Source: Burhinus oedicnemus (Eukaryota; Chordata; Aves; Charadriiformes; Burhinidae). Taken from it: a DNA stretch of 64,000 bases. Shown piece by piece: positions 23,293-38,271 of this stretch. The notes beneath the pieces are model-generated. The model did not search any database, had not been told where the DNA came from, and saw only the letters and a list, made by a program, of their open reading frames with translations. Within the stretch, counting starts at the first letter, position 1. The number at the start of each line of letters is the position of its first letter. Position numbers and translations under genes: made by a program. The stretch spans positions 674,796-738,795 of the forward strand of contig VFFE01009145.1 of assembly GCA_008921705.1 (NCBI GenBank), read 5' to 3'.

Positions 23293-26200
23293 AACTGTTA
23301 AGTAGAAGCATGGCATTTTACAGAATGAAAGTAAGAAGATATTCTCAGTTCTGTTAGAAATCTAACACTTTCCTTATGCAGTAAAGTATCTCACTCAGGC
23401 AGTAGATTGTAAGGCAAGTAAACGTTATATGCCCCATTCTCAAAGCTGAGATATTTAATTGTTTTGAAGGCTAGTCTTGAAGCACTTTTTGACTATGACC
23501 CTTCCATCTGTCTATGACAGACCCACCTTGACATATCCTGAGACGTTGGCTGAGAAGAGCAGTACGTTTTCCCTTTTATAAATGATAAACAGGTTAGAGA
23601 TTCATGTGATTTATATAGATGTATATGTGTGTCTGTTGCTCAATATATCTAGAAATTTAACTGAGTGTTGAAGTGTCAGTCATTTAGCACGGAAGAATCA
23701 TATCTGAAAATTCTGGAGTAATGAATCTTCAGAAGCATCCAGGAAATAAGTCACAGTCTTCACTGTCCTGACTGTTAATTCTATTACCATTACCACAAAA
23801 CAAAGTAAAAGTTTCTGTCTTCAAAAGTCAATATCGCTTGTCTTCCTAATATGCACAACAGAGAATTTTAAATCTTCACATTGAAATTTCTATTATATTT
23901 TTCTGAAGGAACATTTTCAGTTTTAGCATGAAGATGCTACTATGTAAAATAACTCCGCGTAGTAAATGGATGCTCAGAAATTCAAAGATTACACATTTAT
24001 TAAATCAGACTAACATAAAATTGCATGTCACATCTTTTTTCTGCAGTGTTGGCTGTAGTATATTCAAAGTTTTAAATGGGATTTTATACTTGGGATAAGC
24101 TAGGAAGGAGGAAAAATATGAAGAACCTGGTGAAACTACTTACTGTGTAAGAAACACTGCAGTAATACTACCTTTGAATTTTAAGCATATGAGTAAACTT
24201 ATCTACAATGCTCAAATAACATATCCCATTAATCACTATAAAAAGAGCAAGAAACACCTTTAAAATGGTCTTTTCATACACAAGTTTTGGATGGACAGAT
24301 GCAGATGCTGCAGAGGCCTAACTATTTTAACTTCTTTGCTACTTATTTATACATAATTGCAGGTCCTTTCTAAAATGATTTGAGTGGTTAAAAAAAAATA
24401 ATAACCAGAACCTTGTTAGGAGTTGGCAAGTTTTCTGTAGATTTTCACGAATCTTAAGAGCCATCAGAGACGTCACTTGGTGACAGAGCTGGAAAAGAGC
24501 ACACTGGAATCAATGGGCCAGGAGAAACATGAGGTAGGAGTTTCCAAGAAGCCCTCATTTAGCATTAGTGTAGTGTGGCAGCAGAACCTGAGTATCCTGG
24601 AATCTCTGAAGGAGGGATCAAATAAAGGAGAACAAAGATCTGTGAGCCGTTAAATCCAGAGGAAGAAAGCTTAGAGCCAAACTACTCAGATTAAAATCAT
24701 AATTACTCTCAAGACATCATGTCTATGTCCAAGGTAGCATTTGCTACAATGACTATGAGCTGTTGGCTGCTCCCTAGTTTATCACCATATTTAAACTGGC
24801 TGTAGGAGCAGGTCTCACATACAATATGCTATATAAAATGGAAGGCTGCAACAGTGCTTCATATACAGACTAGTAAAGTAAATGAGATTAAAAAAACCCA
24901 AGGAGTGAGAAGTTTATAAATAGCACAAGAAAATGTGTATTCAGTGTTCACTGCGCCTTTAAATACAACATACTCACTGCTGAAACAGCTCCCATTTAGT
25001 GTTTCATCTGGGAAGCAGCATGCTACAATTTCTTTTTTGCTGGCTTTTTGTTTGTTTCCCTCAATATAGAATGAAAGTAAATCAGCTAAAAAAAAAAAAA
25101 AGAGGTTTTCCCTGTAAGTAGAGCAACAAAACCATGACAAAGAGATTGATGTCTCTATTAAAGAAATAAGTGAGGGAAATCATATCTTAGTTTTGCTAAG
25201 GCTGTGTTTGCTGTTCTCTTTCTAAATACTTCACAGTACAATTTTGGGGTTGAACCAAAGAAAAAGGAAAAAAAAAATTAAACCCTTGATTTGGCAATGA
25301 AAATTTAAAGCCACAAGCAGCCAAATAATCTTTTAGCTTTGAAGATCATAAAGAAAATAGTAAAGTATTCATGTCAACACCCATACTCCCAACAGACTAT
25401 AGCTTCAATGATCAGAACCTTTCCGTACAATTACCTGATGACCTCTTTAAGACATTGCAGAGGATAAAAATGGCTTGTGGGGTTTGTTTGGGTTTTTTCC
25501 AGTAAAGAAGACCAACAAACTATCTTCTTATATTGGTTGCTGCACAGAGAGCTGCAGCATCTGTCATAATGAACAACTGGGTAGATTCTGAGTATCAACA
25601 TTTTTTAAAACTACTGATAACTACATAAAGAAAACATCAGTGGTGCAGTTTAGATGGTTGGTTACAGATATCCCTCCTCTTTTTGTCAGTGTTTTGGTTT
25701 TGCAACAGCCACTCAAAATCATTAAAACACATGCACTTGCAGAAACATGGAGGAAAGCTCTCCAGTGAAAACCTTTTAACATTTGTCTTTTACCACTTAA
25801 ACTCCTCTAAAGCAATGGACTTTCAACACATTCTGAATCTCAAATTAATCTGTCAAATGCGTCTGAAAAGAAGACAAAGAAATAAAAAAAAGACTCCTAA
25901 CAATGTAAAACTTGTTGCAATTTTATAACTAGTGCTGGGAATGAGTCATGAGAAGGGAAGCAAATATAAATTGATGTGCAAGTAAGCATGCAGTTGTTAC
26001 TGTCAGTGTAGTCCCTCTACCTTTTAGACTGCAGGAGCCTCAGAGACGGAAGGTCAATGCGAGTGAGCAAAGCTGCACCGCACTCATGGTTTATAATTTG
26101 AGGAACAGTAAAACTGTTGGTCTGATTAGACTGCCTAGCTGAGCCCACGTAGTTTGGACACGTTTATATATAGTCATGATGCTCTTCTGAACTGTTTCAG

Positions 26201-28154
26201 GACTTAAGCACCAATGCTGGTAAGGTCAGGCAAGCAGACAATATACAAATATATTTCTTGCTCTGCTATGTCCCCTATCGGTCTAAGAATGAGGAATTAC
26301 AGGACATGTGAATTGATGGTCTTATATCTGCAGAAAGCTTACATGGGTGCTCTGCGTTCATAGAAGTGTCTCTCAAGCATTTTCCTTTGCTCATGAGTCA
26401 ACTGGGGATTAACAATAAAAGCCAAGTTTTCACTCTAGGCTCAAGGACTCCAATCAAAATTACTTTCGGAGATGGTAACGCTTTATGGCTTAGGAATGTT
26501 ATTTCCAAACCAAATTTAAAATACTGCATTCTGGAGTTTTTGACTTTTGGGGTATTCCTATGAATATGTATTCTAAGTTTTTGGAAAAATCAAAGCTTTG
26601 CAACGTAAGAGACAGGTCACTAGACGAACATTTAAGGAACCTGTGTCTGTTTCTGTATTCATGGCTTGGCATCTGTAGCAAGTTGTTTTGGTTTGGTTTG
26701 GTTTTTTTTCCCCCTCCCACCATCTATCTGTCTTGTCCATTTTTTGTGACAACTTCCAAAGGCTAGGGTATGCCTTCCTGTGTGTATGAGCATTCTTCAT
26801 TATAACAGGAATGCAGTTATGTTATTTCATTTACTATTATATAAACATGTTTTGGAGTACTGGTGAATGTTACCAACAGAAAAAATGCTTAATAAATGGT
26901 GACTGCTGAATAATATAAAATATGTATACATCATTCACACACACAAATTGAAGTTTAGAAGAAACTAAACTTGCAGATTAGAACCCGTAAAGGATGACAG
27001 CCATCTCTATTAGTCTTCAGAAAAAAAGTATAACCCCTAAGCCAATATTCCAGGAAAAGTATCCGAAAGCATTTTCTCAGGGAGTGAATCCAGGTTTCAG
27101 ATTCTTTATGAGCCATAGCCAAAGGCAGTAATTTTTAAAAGGAAACTGAACTGTGAATATGCAATAAACCTGAGTCATCTGTAAACCAATTCATCAAAGA
27201 AGATGAATGTGGATAAACAAGTATTGTAATTATCATATCTCAAAAGACTTTTTCCTTGTTTTTATTAACACTAATGTCTAAAGACTAATATTCCGTGGTA
27301 AATGCTCATATGACCAAACTGTACCTGATCTGAACCATACAACCTTTTTTGTATTTTCCACGTGTAGGTAATGCAAAATGTCTCCACCAGATGTTCTCAA
27401 TGTCTGCTACCATTGTAATGACTCTAGAAACCCATAAACCCATGAAAGAACTGCTGGAATTAAATGATTATTTTTCACAGACAATAAACCCAGTATTTTC
27501 AACTTAATTAAACTTTTTTTTTATTCTTTCTTTTTCTTTTTTCCTCCACAGATGAGTCTTGTGGAATATCAAACACATGTATAAACTAAAATCAAGTAAG
27601 CATTCAACGTGTATTTCACTCAGAAATAATGAATTGCAAAAATTTCTGGTCACAATATTTGCTAAATGTACTTAGGACCTCATAAAAAATTACTGTGGTG
27701 AGCGGAGACACCAAAGAGCATTTTTGTAAGAAAACACACCCACCCCAAAAAACATGTTTCTGTCTGTCATGAATTTTAGTAATTTCTGATAATACACTGG
27801 AAACTTGGTGCTCATCTATCCTCTCCATTACTATCAATATCCATCAAGTCAGAGAAGTTATTTTACTATGCAAAACTCAGTGTCTTATAAAGCAGTGTTA
27901 GGTCCACATGGGATTAAATGAAGTAGATGAATGCCAACAAAAATTAGAAATAATACAGAAAGGGGAAAGGGTATAGCCATTTTCAAAATTAGATTTAAAT
28001 TCTACATCTTAATTGTACTGCTGGTCACCAAAACCCACTTCTGTGCAGTGGGTTTGGAATGTTCTAAATGGGAATTGCTTCCTAATGCCTATGGTAACAG
28101 TGTGATTGTAAGCATTTTATCTCAGGAATAGTTCCTCCTATCCCTGCATAAATC

Positions 28155-28194
28155 CCTATCTATTTGTCTATCTTATTATCTATCTCATTTTATC
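28155..28194 (+). repeat. Imperfect TATC/ATCT repeat
   Basis: About 40 bases of degraded tetranucleotide (CTATCTATTTGTCTATC, ATTATCTATCTC). Too interrupted to be strongly variable. Confidence 0.7.
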
Positions 28195-29234
28195 ACATAA
28201 ATGATAATCACAAGGCTTCCCACTGCACTTAGTATTAATAAACCCACTTGACAGTGTCTGAAATAAATCAGATGATAAATAGACCTGAAACCTTAACTAA
28301 CCTACCAAGACTTTAGACAAAGCATGTCGCTCAAAGGTGGGGGACATAGAAACTGCACTGGATTGCAGAACTTGGTATTATTTCTCAGTTGTGCCCTGGC
28401 AACCCCTCAGGGCAAGAGTAAAGTGTCTACTGCCATAGCCTTTCATCTGCATGCCCTGGAAACAAAACAAAGGGGGGCAATTCAGATATAGCAGCAGACT
28501 GGTACATGACAGATGACTGATGGACCTATGTCTCAACAAATATACAGATACCATGCAAGGATGAGAAACAGCCTGTAATTAAGCGGAAGATCAGTTCTCT
28601 TTGGCAACCTCTCTTTTGGTGACTGCAGAACAGCTATTGAAATCCAAGGCAACAACAAAATCAGCTCATAAGAACAAAGTTGTAGCAAGTATTTTGTTGA
28701 CATAATGAAACTGGAAATAAACAAAGGAAAAAGGACCTGCAACCATTGGTATTGAGGGTCTTCTCATCAACTTTCAAAATTTAAAATTAAGAGAAAGAGT
28801 CAATCCCCATTTTTTGACAAATTCTTCTGAAGCAGAAGTGTCTTTGAGCAACTGTAAACCCAACCACTATGTCAGGTCCCAGTCATCTCATTTATGAAGA
28901 TAATAATAAGCTCCACAGTGTCAATAAGAAAAGGCAAGTTGCTCAAAAGAACAAGTTAGAGAACAAGCCCTTAAATTAGGTGCTCCAGTACAATTTTTCT
29001 GATACCATCCTAGCTTGATTTTCATTCTAAGACTTTAGTTTTATTAGAAAAACCATTCAAGTAAGCATGCATGTTTGAGGAGTTATGGGGTCCCATCACC
29101 AAGTGCTGGCCTCTGTCCTCTGCAACTGCCACTGAAAAAGTAAAGGTGAACACAACGCCTCTGTGACCTTGTCTGCCAAAACATATATTTGTAGTTTCCC
29201 ATCTAGGATGCTTCCAGAACTCACAATGTCAAGG

Positions 29235-29257
29235 ACAGAACAGAACAGAACAGAACA
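29235..29257 (+). repeat. (ACAGA)n short microsatellite
   Basis: About four and a half perfect units of ACAGA. Short but clean. Confidence 0.9.
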
Positions 29258-32200
29258 AAAATTGAGGAATTACTCTGCCTTCTTAGCTTTGGATGCATGT
29301 GACTCCCAAACAGGGAACACAGAGATCCTGAGGCAATCTCCTTCTTCCAGACCTCAGCTGTTTTTCTTGCTGTCACAGCAGCCGCAGACAGCTTGCTTGG
29401 ACAGCATGGTGAGAGATGAGTCAGACTTCTCTATGCATCAAGAAGTTTCCTCGTGCCCAACACTTCTGAAGATTGAATGATGCAGACAGTGTATTTTGTA
29501 CCAGAGGAGTTATCATATTGCAAGACAAAACTATGTGGATAGTTTTTGAAGGAAAAAATTGTTTTTACCAAAGTTCAGTGTGGATAGAATTGCTGTCAGC
29601 AATGCATCTACAGTATCAGAGAGTCCTGGGTCTGAGATCTCAAGCCTGAATTCAAACTTGACCACTTAGTGCAGCAATATCTTGAATCAGAAATGCCTGA
29701 CTCTTTTTGTTGACTTGAAAGTTTCGGACAACAATGGTCTTTTGTTAGATACCTTTTGACAATAATGTAGACTCCTAATTTAGACACTCATAAAGAATGT
29801 TAAAACTTACTATGTTACTCATAGTTTAAAATACAAATTCATGTAAAGCTTACATATAGTATGTTTCCTGTCTGCCTAATACTTATTCAAAACCCTTTCC
29901 CACTGCAGCTGGGAATGCTGTTTCTAACCACCAAAGACGAGTGCAGGACACTGGGCATGTAGAACAATTGGCATTGTTAAAGGTAACAGGGAGAGCTTTC
30001 ATCCAAACATACTACATATCCCACAGATGCTCATGCAGCTCCCAGTGCTGGTAGTGATAAATGATGTACAAAATGAGTGAATGCTGAGACACAACCACAT
30101 AGAAAAAGGAATCTAAGAGGAATTCCTTGACAGCAAGAGATAACTGATTTTATGAAGAAAGCAGGTATGACATTTATTTTTCCCTTGCACATCTGTCTTC
30201 CTACTCTCTAAAGTCTGGGGCTTGTTTTTGACTCCCTCTGGGTGTTCTGTTTCAAGACAGAGTCTTGGTCACAACAGCAGCAAAATCCTAATTTCCTCGT
30301 GTCTAGGATGGGGTTATATAGGTGATCAAAAGCATGTAAAGGTGCTGTTGTAAAGGTATCCTGCACTTTTGAGAAAGTGCTGAGCACATTCAGAAGGTAG
30401 GTTTTATCATCAGAAGGGATCTGTGGTTCACTATGCCTTGCTGTTACTCCATCATAGTAGCTAGCATATTCCTAGATTTCCTCCTTTCACTTTTACCTGT
30501 TTATGTATTTTCCCCAGTTTCAAATTGTCTGAGTTGTCCTAAAGAGAATCTGTTGATTGAAAGGGTGTGCGGGTTTTCCAGACTAACCTGTCTCATATAT
30601 TGAATTTGGTAAAGAACATTTGCAACTAATTGAAAACATGCATACACTTCACAGATGAATGCCCCAGTCATTATCTTTCAATTATGAATCTTGGCTCCCT
30701 CTATTCTTCAATATCTGGTTTTGAAACCACCTTCAAACCCTGGCTGAGAAGCTCAGTAGCTTGTATAAGATCTGGAAGATGAAGAACATTTTGAATTTTG
30801 GCTTTGAATTGTGTCAGATCTTAATTATGAGGAAACATAAATATTATAGTCTACACTGACTACCGTATGGCAAACAATTAATTAGAATAAGCATAATCAT
30901 CTCAGAAACACCAGAGTGTGAAAACAGTAATCTAAAAGTTTGCAATATCTTGTACCAGGCTCTGATCTAGTCCCACCAAAAATAGGAGAGTTTCTAAAGG
31001 TAATCATAGACCGTTATCAACGCTGTTCACAGGTTCTGAACCAAACAGTGTTGAGTAAGTATTAAAATGTCGCTCATTGACATTGATCCAGGAGTCACTG
31101 AGGACATTTTAAGCTCACTTCAATACAGATTGCAGTCGATCCACTTTATCAGAAGTGGTAACCTTCAGCAACCATAAGAATATACAGATTCCAAACCCTT
31201 CAAAAATTGCTTAACATTCTTACTGTTGGTGTGAAAGTGTTTTTCTTCAAAGAAGTGTTTCTATTTATGCAATTGCTTCTAACTACCTGGGAATTTTATA
31301 ATGATTTTTTTTTTTTCAGAAAAAAGTTTTGTTGAAAGCAATATGAATAGATGGAGAAATGTAAATATTCACAAATTTATTTGTCTTAAAAAGAAAGGAA
31401 AGAAAAAGACTTTTTTATTATTAAAGTATTATGCTTTAACATTTTCAAGTTTTAGTTACTTGTTTAAGTTTTAGTTATGCCATTAAAATGACCTTCCACC
31501 TGGGAATTTATTACATTTTAGGAAAAAAAAAAATTCAAAAATATCTTATTAATTGACCAGACAAAAAATGTTAGCGATTACCAACTCATGAATTCATTTT
31601 ATGTTTAATTTTTATTTTCATAGAATTCATGATTCTTCTGGGCTGGGGGAGCAATACATATATATTTTTTCAATGGTTTACAGCTAAGAATAGAAAAGTG
31701 AAAAAATTAATCAAGATTTTTCCTATTTATTTTCATAGACTTCCATTACTTCTCAGTTCAACTTTATAATACAAACACAGAAAATGTTACAATTCTGTTA
31801 AACCTGCCATGATCATTATCACTATGTTCAGTTTAAAAGAAGATTAGGTAGGTAAAAACTGGTTAGAAAATAATTTGGCTGGACACTGGAGGAACAATAC
31901 TAATCAGAAGACAGTATATTCTTTTACCTGTATTCGTTGTCTCAAAATTAGTTCTAGAGCTTAGAACTATTATGTGGCCAAGGTAGTCCTGCTTTGAGCA
32001 ACAAAATCAATTAATCCAATTTATCATCAACCCATTCAATCAATGAAAGGCATGATATAACAGCAGACTATGGTACTCAATGATTCATGTATTTTCATTC
32101 AGTCCTGAGAAACAGGAAATACATATATGATTCTTCTGTTCAATTTCTACCAAAAATAATAAACCTCTGTGCAAAATGTCACACTAGTTTTATCCTAATT

Positions 32201-35200
32201 GACACTTTTTGCTCTTCTAATGCTTGTTGAGAGAAGAAGATGCTTAAGTATTTACCTATTCACTCCTTTTCCTTTAGTAATAGTAAGGGTGACCAACCAA
32301 GGAAAGGCTTCAGTGTGGTAGACAGCCTGGTCCAATTACCTCTCCTATCCTGGCCTGCTGCAAGAAGGGTCATGTTTTGAAATGTAAAAGACAGGAGTAA
32401 AAAATCCTCTTAGTTCTTTTCCCCAGGAAAGGATCATGAAGGCAACTGGGAAGAGTAATCAGTATCCATGTCTGCTCTTTCTCTTCCCTGCTGTGGAATC
32501 ACATTTTTATCATTGCATCACACAGAGCTTAGAGGTTTGAAGAATTTTGTAAGTCTGGGATGCATTTAACTCTTTCTTTCCACAATGGTTGTACAATGTC
32601 CGGCTCACTATAGTAACTGTTTATGAGATCCTAAAGAGAATTAAGCAACAACGGGTGAAAGCTTTATGGCCTCTGTGAATCATGAACTATTTCTATGCAG
32701 ACAGCTGTAGGGTGGGGAGAGCTGTTTGCATGTTTTCCTGTGGACTATGTTATGAAATTGCAAATGTCACAGAGTAAGCAGCGAAAAATTGTAATTCACA
32801 GTTTAATAGTTGGTTTTCCATAGCTTGAACCCAGTGTTATTCCTCTCATGGAAGCAAACTGAGTTGTAAAAGTGGTTTTCTTCACGCTACCTGCTTACCT
32901 GTGCTTAGTTTTCAGTTGGATTACTCAATTTACTTGCTTATGAGATATATACTAGCCACACCTATTCTTTCTTTGCTCCCCTTCAAGGATGTAAAGACCC
33001 GCACTCCCCTATATCAATTTGTTAAAGTACAGGATGCCTCAGTTGCACATCTGTAAGCTTATCTGTCTAGAAGCTTTAGTATATTACAGTACACAAAAAC
33101 TGTACAACTGATCCTAGAAGGACATTTATGAACAACACATTCAGCAATAGTGTGCACAGTGGATATGATATAATCCCACTCTTCCTACAGAAGCAAAATA
33201 TAGCCATCAGCAGAGTTCAATCTGATGCCTGTGTATACAAATCTGAATCCTTCACCTATTTTGCTAGCAATAGATTGATGTGAGTCACCAAAAGAAATAG
33301 AAGTTGTGCCTTTCCAGTCAGGCAGGCCAACGACCCACAAATAAAGAAGCATTCATGCCAAGAATTAGAATAGGTTGGAGATCTGTTTCTTTTGTCGTCA
33401 GTGTACTTGAAAAATGGAGCCCATTATGGAAATCCGTGTATGGATTGGGTTTCTTGTTTGGGTTTGTTTTGGTTTTTTTTCTGGAAATAAATCCATTTTT
33501 TCAAAACATTCATAAATGCAAACACAGAATTAATATACCAGTGCAGCTGTAACAGAAATATTGAAGTATGTCAAATATATAGAATATTTTAAATGTTAAA
33601 CGTATTTTACCATCTTTATAAATGAATCATTACATACAATAATTTGAATGATTTACTGAAAATCAGATCTTATACTTCCACAACATATTTTATTTGAGTA
33701 TAGCTGAGGATAACCAAATGAGATTAAACAAGAGGAAAACTCTCTGATAAGATAAGACTGTCTTTCATTAAGTTCAACTGTGACTGTCATTCTGCTATGC
33801 AGTAACAGATCTGGGACGCTAAAGGTCAATTCCTAATAGGAGAAGTCAGTAAAGTCAAGTCTGGTATTTTCTTTGTGTAATTTGCTACATTTTCAAAAGT
33901 GCGCAAGTACATCCATATCAGTAGTAGATAACAAGGAACACAGATAAATCTTTTTGGGGGATTTTGATTAAAGTATTAATGGTAACTCCCTCAGAAGCAG
34001 AATTATATAAAGTTATTCAAACAGAAAAAAAAAAATAAATCAGGCCTTTGTTATAAGTCCATCAAAAGATTTCCAGTGAATATTGTCCTCCTCCTATTCT
34101 TCCACAGCTATAATCCTGCTTGTGTGCTGCAAAAGAGAAATGACAAAACTGTTTATGCAAACAGTCTATAGGCCTTGTATGATATCTTTCCACATTCAAA
34201 CAAAATAACACATGATCATTGAACTTTTATATAATAACAACAAATTTTAACTGATACAATTTGCTATTTTTAACTCTGTTAACTTCTAGTAGTAAAGTTA
34301 AGCTTACCCTAAAATCACATTTCTGTATGTGCCTTTGTGAGGAAAAAGTTTGCATATTCCCCTTCCTGACACATATCTTATTCAGGCCTTGCTGGTTCAT
34401 TCTTAATTCACATAGACTGTGGAAGTAATGCCACAGATCCAACAAAAAGCACAGAAGACCCAAATGATTTTGATGTGACAGAACTAAGTACCTTTTTCAA
34501 GGAAACTAGCAAGCCTACTGAAATACCAAATTGCTTAAAATATCTCCTTTATTGGCTTGAAATACATATTGTTTGGTCAATGAACAGTACTTTCATTGTG
34601 TTATATGAAGTAATGTTTAGAGAATATTGGTTTTGTTTTATTTTTCTAAATAATGAGTGGAAATATATGTGAACATGTGTGCATATGTTGCTTAATTGTA
34701 GCAGCATTTAACTCATACTCACACAGAGCAGTACTGTTTGGACTCGTGATGTTGCAGGCGAAAGAAAGGGACTGTGGCACCTCTCACAACTTGTTTGATT
34801 CTTTCGAGTTTTCATTTTGAGTCAACAGTTTTGTCTAAGCGTCTGTCTTATTAGGCCACAAGCAAAACTAATGTAACCAACATGGGATTTGTTCTTTTCA
34901 TAATATTAATGAAGTTTCTGTCAGAAAACACAAAAGCAAAATTACTAAGTTAAACTAAAAAGTGAGAAGTCGAGCCTTTGGATGTACAGCACAGGTATAA
35001 ACAAGATGATAATGAATAAAACAATTGCAGTGAGAAATATTTTTTTTCAGTTTCTTCATATTTACCAGACTGCTAACTGGAAGCCGTCTTAGATTCTGGG
35101 TTTCAAAGCTGCTCTTCAGTTGTGTTGTCTTTGCTACATTGGATGGACAAATTGTGTCATCATGATTTAATTTGTCACATGCCACTTACTTACCAAAACC

Positions 35201-35942
35201 AGGGAATAGAATAGTCTTGAGGACACTTTTATATAACTATTTCAGTAATGAAAAGAAGTTCTTTATACTCCCAGTGTCCTCTCCTTTTAAGTCCCAAATA
35301 TGAAATGAGTAATCAAAAATGGTGACAGATAGAGTCCAAACATTCATGATGCTACTATTAAAGCTGTTGAAAATACAACTACAATTTCCTGTGAATCAAC
35401 AAAAGCTAACTGATTTGTTCTTTCTGTGTTTAAGGCTTTGAAAATTTTACTGCTCTTTTTAAAAACTTAACACCAAGGTACCATAGAATATCTGATTGAA
35501 GGCAAGGAGTATTACAGAAAGAGAAAGAAGTGGAGGAAAAGAACTGGAGCATGTAGGACTGATTGTCAATATGGTTTTATGTTTGCAAAACACAGCGATC
35601 TTTGTGGCAAAAAGAGCATCAAGCTGCAGTAAAATAATGTTGATGACATGGTTTGGGTGTTGTAGGACATTTAGTATCTGATTCCCAAGACTGTTGTGGT
35701 AAACTCACTGGGATCTTAAAATTAATTACTTCTATTTCAGACAAAATTGAGTGAAAAAAGGGGCAGGAAATTATAAAAATATGTTAGAAGACCACAGATG
35801 TAATAAACAATTATGAGGCTGATGTTCATCTTTAAATTGTACAATGCATTTTAAGTAAATTGTATTTAATAAATTTTGTCATACTTTGAATGTTTCAGAA
35901 TGTTTCTGGGTGACTTTTTATTCTAAAGTTAAACAATATGAT

Positions 35943-35988
35943 TTCATATATATGTGTGTACATAAACATATATATACATAACAATAAA
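35943..35988. repeat. TA/TG/CA low-complexity patch
   Basis: Alternating pyrimidine-purine sequence (CATATATATGTGTGTACATA and CATATATATACATA), an imperfect dinucleotide repeat. Confidence 0.75.
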
Positions 35989-38217
35989 ATATGCTTTACG
36001 AACTTGGGCTGCTGACTGTAAGTAGAAGTTAATAAACTGGACTGACAATGGTAACTGGAAGATACAGTCACATCATAGGTGTAAATACAGTGCTTAAGTC
36101 AGTACACAACTTCTAAAATTATGGAATAATTCAACAGTGTAAAAAATATTTTTCATATCTTTTGGGGGATAGCTTTTATAGGAAAATAACGTATCAGTCC
36201 ATTAACCCTTTAATATTTAATATTTCATTTTTATAACTCTTTGAAAAATAGAGTTTTGACATAATTGCTGTGATGTAAACGAAGCCAAAGCCAACATAGT
36301 TCTACCTCAAATTTTGAGTTCCCTATAGTCACTATTTATTCTTTAATTGCTGTTATCTTCATTCTTGAAGAAAATCCCAAACTTTGGTGAATTTAGAAAA
36401 CAAACTTTCACACCTGTCCCTAACCAGTTCATTGAAATAACTGAAGAAAGGATATGAATTCATGTTAGATTCATACTCTTGGATATAGTAGATAATATGA
36501 TGTCTGTAAGAATCTCCCTGTTGACAGGCATTGCTTACAGAAAAATAACTTCAGATTCACTGGCATGAAGTAAGAGAGCACTGCAACACCGAGCCACAGA
36601 CTCTCCAACAGTGAATGTTTTCAACAAGACTCTATAATGTTTCTTACAGACGCTGATATCTGTAGGTTTAGTATCCAAAAAAGAAGAAAAATGTCTATCC
36701 CACCAATGCCATAAATGTAACAGAGCAAGTACTCTTCATTTCCCTCAAGGAATCTCAAGTATGATCAAGTCACCAAACTTCAGTCTTGATCTCCAGGTTA
36801 AAAGAAGATATGTACTATGTCAGGGACATAATCTTATTATGGAAAGAGCATTATGTCCTCTGGCACATGTGAATCTGCCTAAAATCTAAGTACAGACAAC
36901 CTGGAAGGTGGGATCACTTGTGACGAACCATTACTAATACCGATAGCTACTTTCACTTCTCACTCTTGCAGAAACACAGTAATTAGCATTGCCTCAGCAT
37001 AAGGTCTCCCTCAAAATGATTTAATTTCATTTACAGTTAATTAGGAATGATATTGAGAAAAGAGTAAAATAGTTGGAAAATCTAGTTGGCAGTATTTCAC
37101 TATTACTTATCAAGACTTTTTGCCATGATGTCACCAAGTTGGTGTGCAAGCAAGGACTGGGTTTGAGTTTCAAACACTTGCTTTGGAAGAGCACCTATGT
37201 GTATCTGAGACAATTTAGAAGACTATGCCCATCTTTTTAGGTGATAATTTTGTGGAAGCCTGTATTGTAACCAAGATATGAGAGTGAGACAGATAATTCT
37301 TATTTGTTTATTTTTCACCAGATTCTGTGAACATTTGGTAAAGTACCTAAAAGAGCAAGCTCAGTGATAGCTGCATAGGCCTCATAAACAGAAACAGGTA
37401 GCTGTCTCCCAGGAATCTCAAAGCTGTCAAAACTAAACGACTATAAAGCCATCCAGTTTAAAGTTAATTTTGATGTATCTGTGTGACCCGTATCACAGGA
37501 TGTGATACAAATAACCATGAGCTACTGCGTTTATTTCTACTAATACTATACTGATGCTAATTCATAGCTTGCTTGACTCAGGCTTTTTATAAAGGTAAAA
37601 AAAGAAATAGAAGAAGTAGACCAGCTATGATCAGCACTTGAACAAGCAGAAGAGAAATAATTTTCTTCATTGAAAACATTGCCCAAACTTTGAATAAAGG
37701 CATAGATTATTATAAAAATCAAAACAAAATATCTGTGCTGTGGTTTTAATTTAGTGTCATGTTACTGATTTTTTGTGCAGTTTTTCTTTTTTCTTTGCTT
37801 AGAATACAAAATCCAGAAATGTCAGTAATAAAATGAGTGTGGATGTGTATACCTATGTCATGTAAGTGAAAGAAACAAAACAGTTTCCACAGCTAATATT
37901 CCTAAGCTTCCCATGGCATATTTTCAGTTATATGAAAGGGAGATTTTGTTTACTAAGTTTACTTTGACATTTGAGTTCAGTTATTACCATGGCAGAAGAC
38001 AAGCCGATTAGGTCATTTGCATCATCTAAATGGAATTCTGAGTAATGTCATCATTCTGTGGGTCATTGAGAACAAAAAAATGATTGTATCCCATCAAACC
38101 AGGCTTTATAATCAAGTAAATAATACTTGGAATGTATGATTAGTCTGTGCAGATAAAAAGTCTGATTGGCTGTTATTTAGATAAGCAATATGGACTTTTA
38201 ATATGAAAAAGATACTT

Positions 38218-38271
38218 AAGAGGGAAAAAAAGGAGAAAAAGAAGAAAACAAAGGAGAAGGAGGAGAAAAAC
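38218..38271 (+). repeat. Polypurine tract
   Basis: Fifty-four bases of A and G with a single C (AAGAGGGAAAAAAAGGAG, then AAAGGAGAAGGAGGAG). Homopurine-homopyrimidine tract, ordinary for bird introns and intergenic DNA. Confidence 0.85.
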
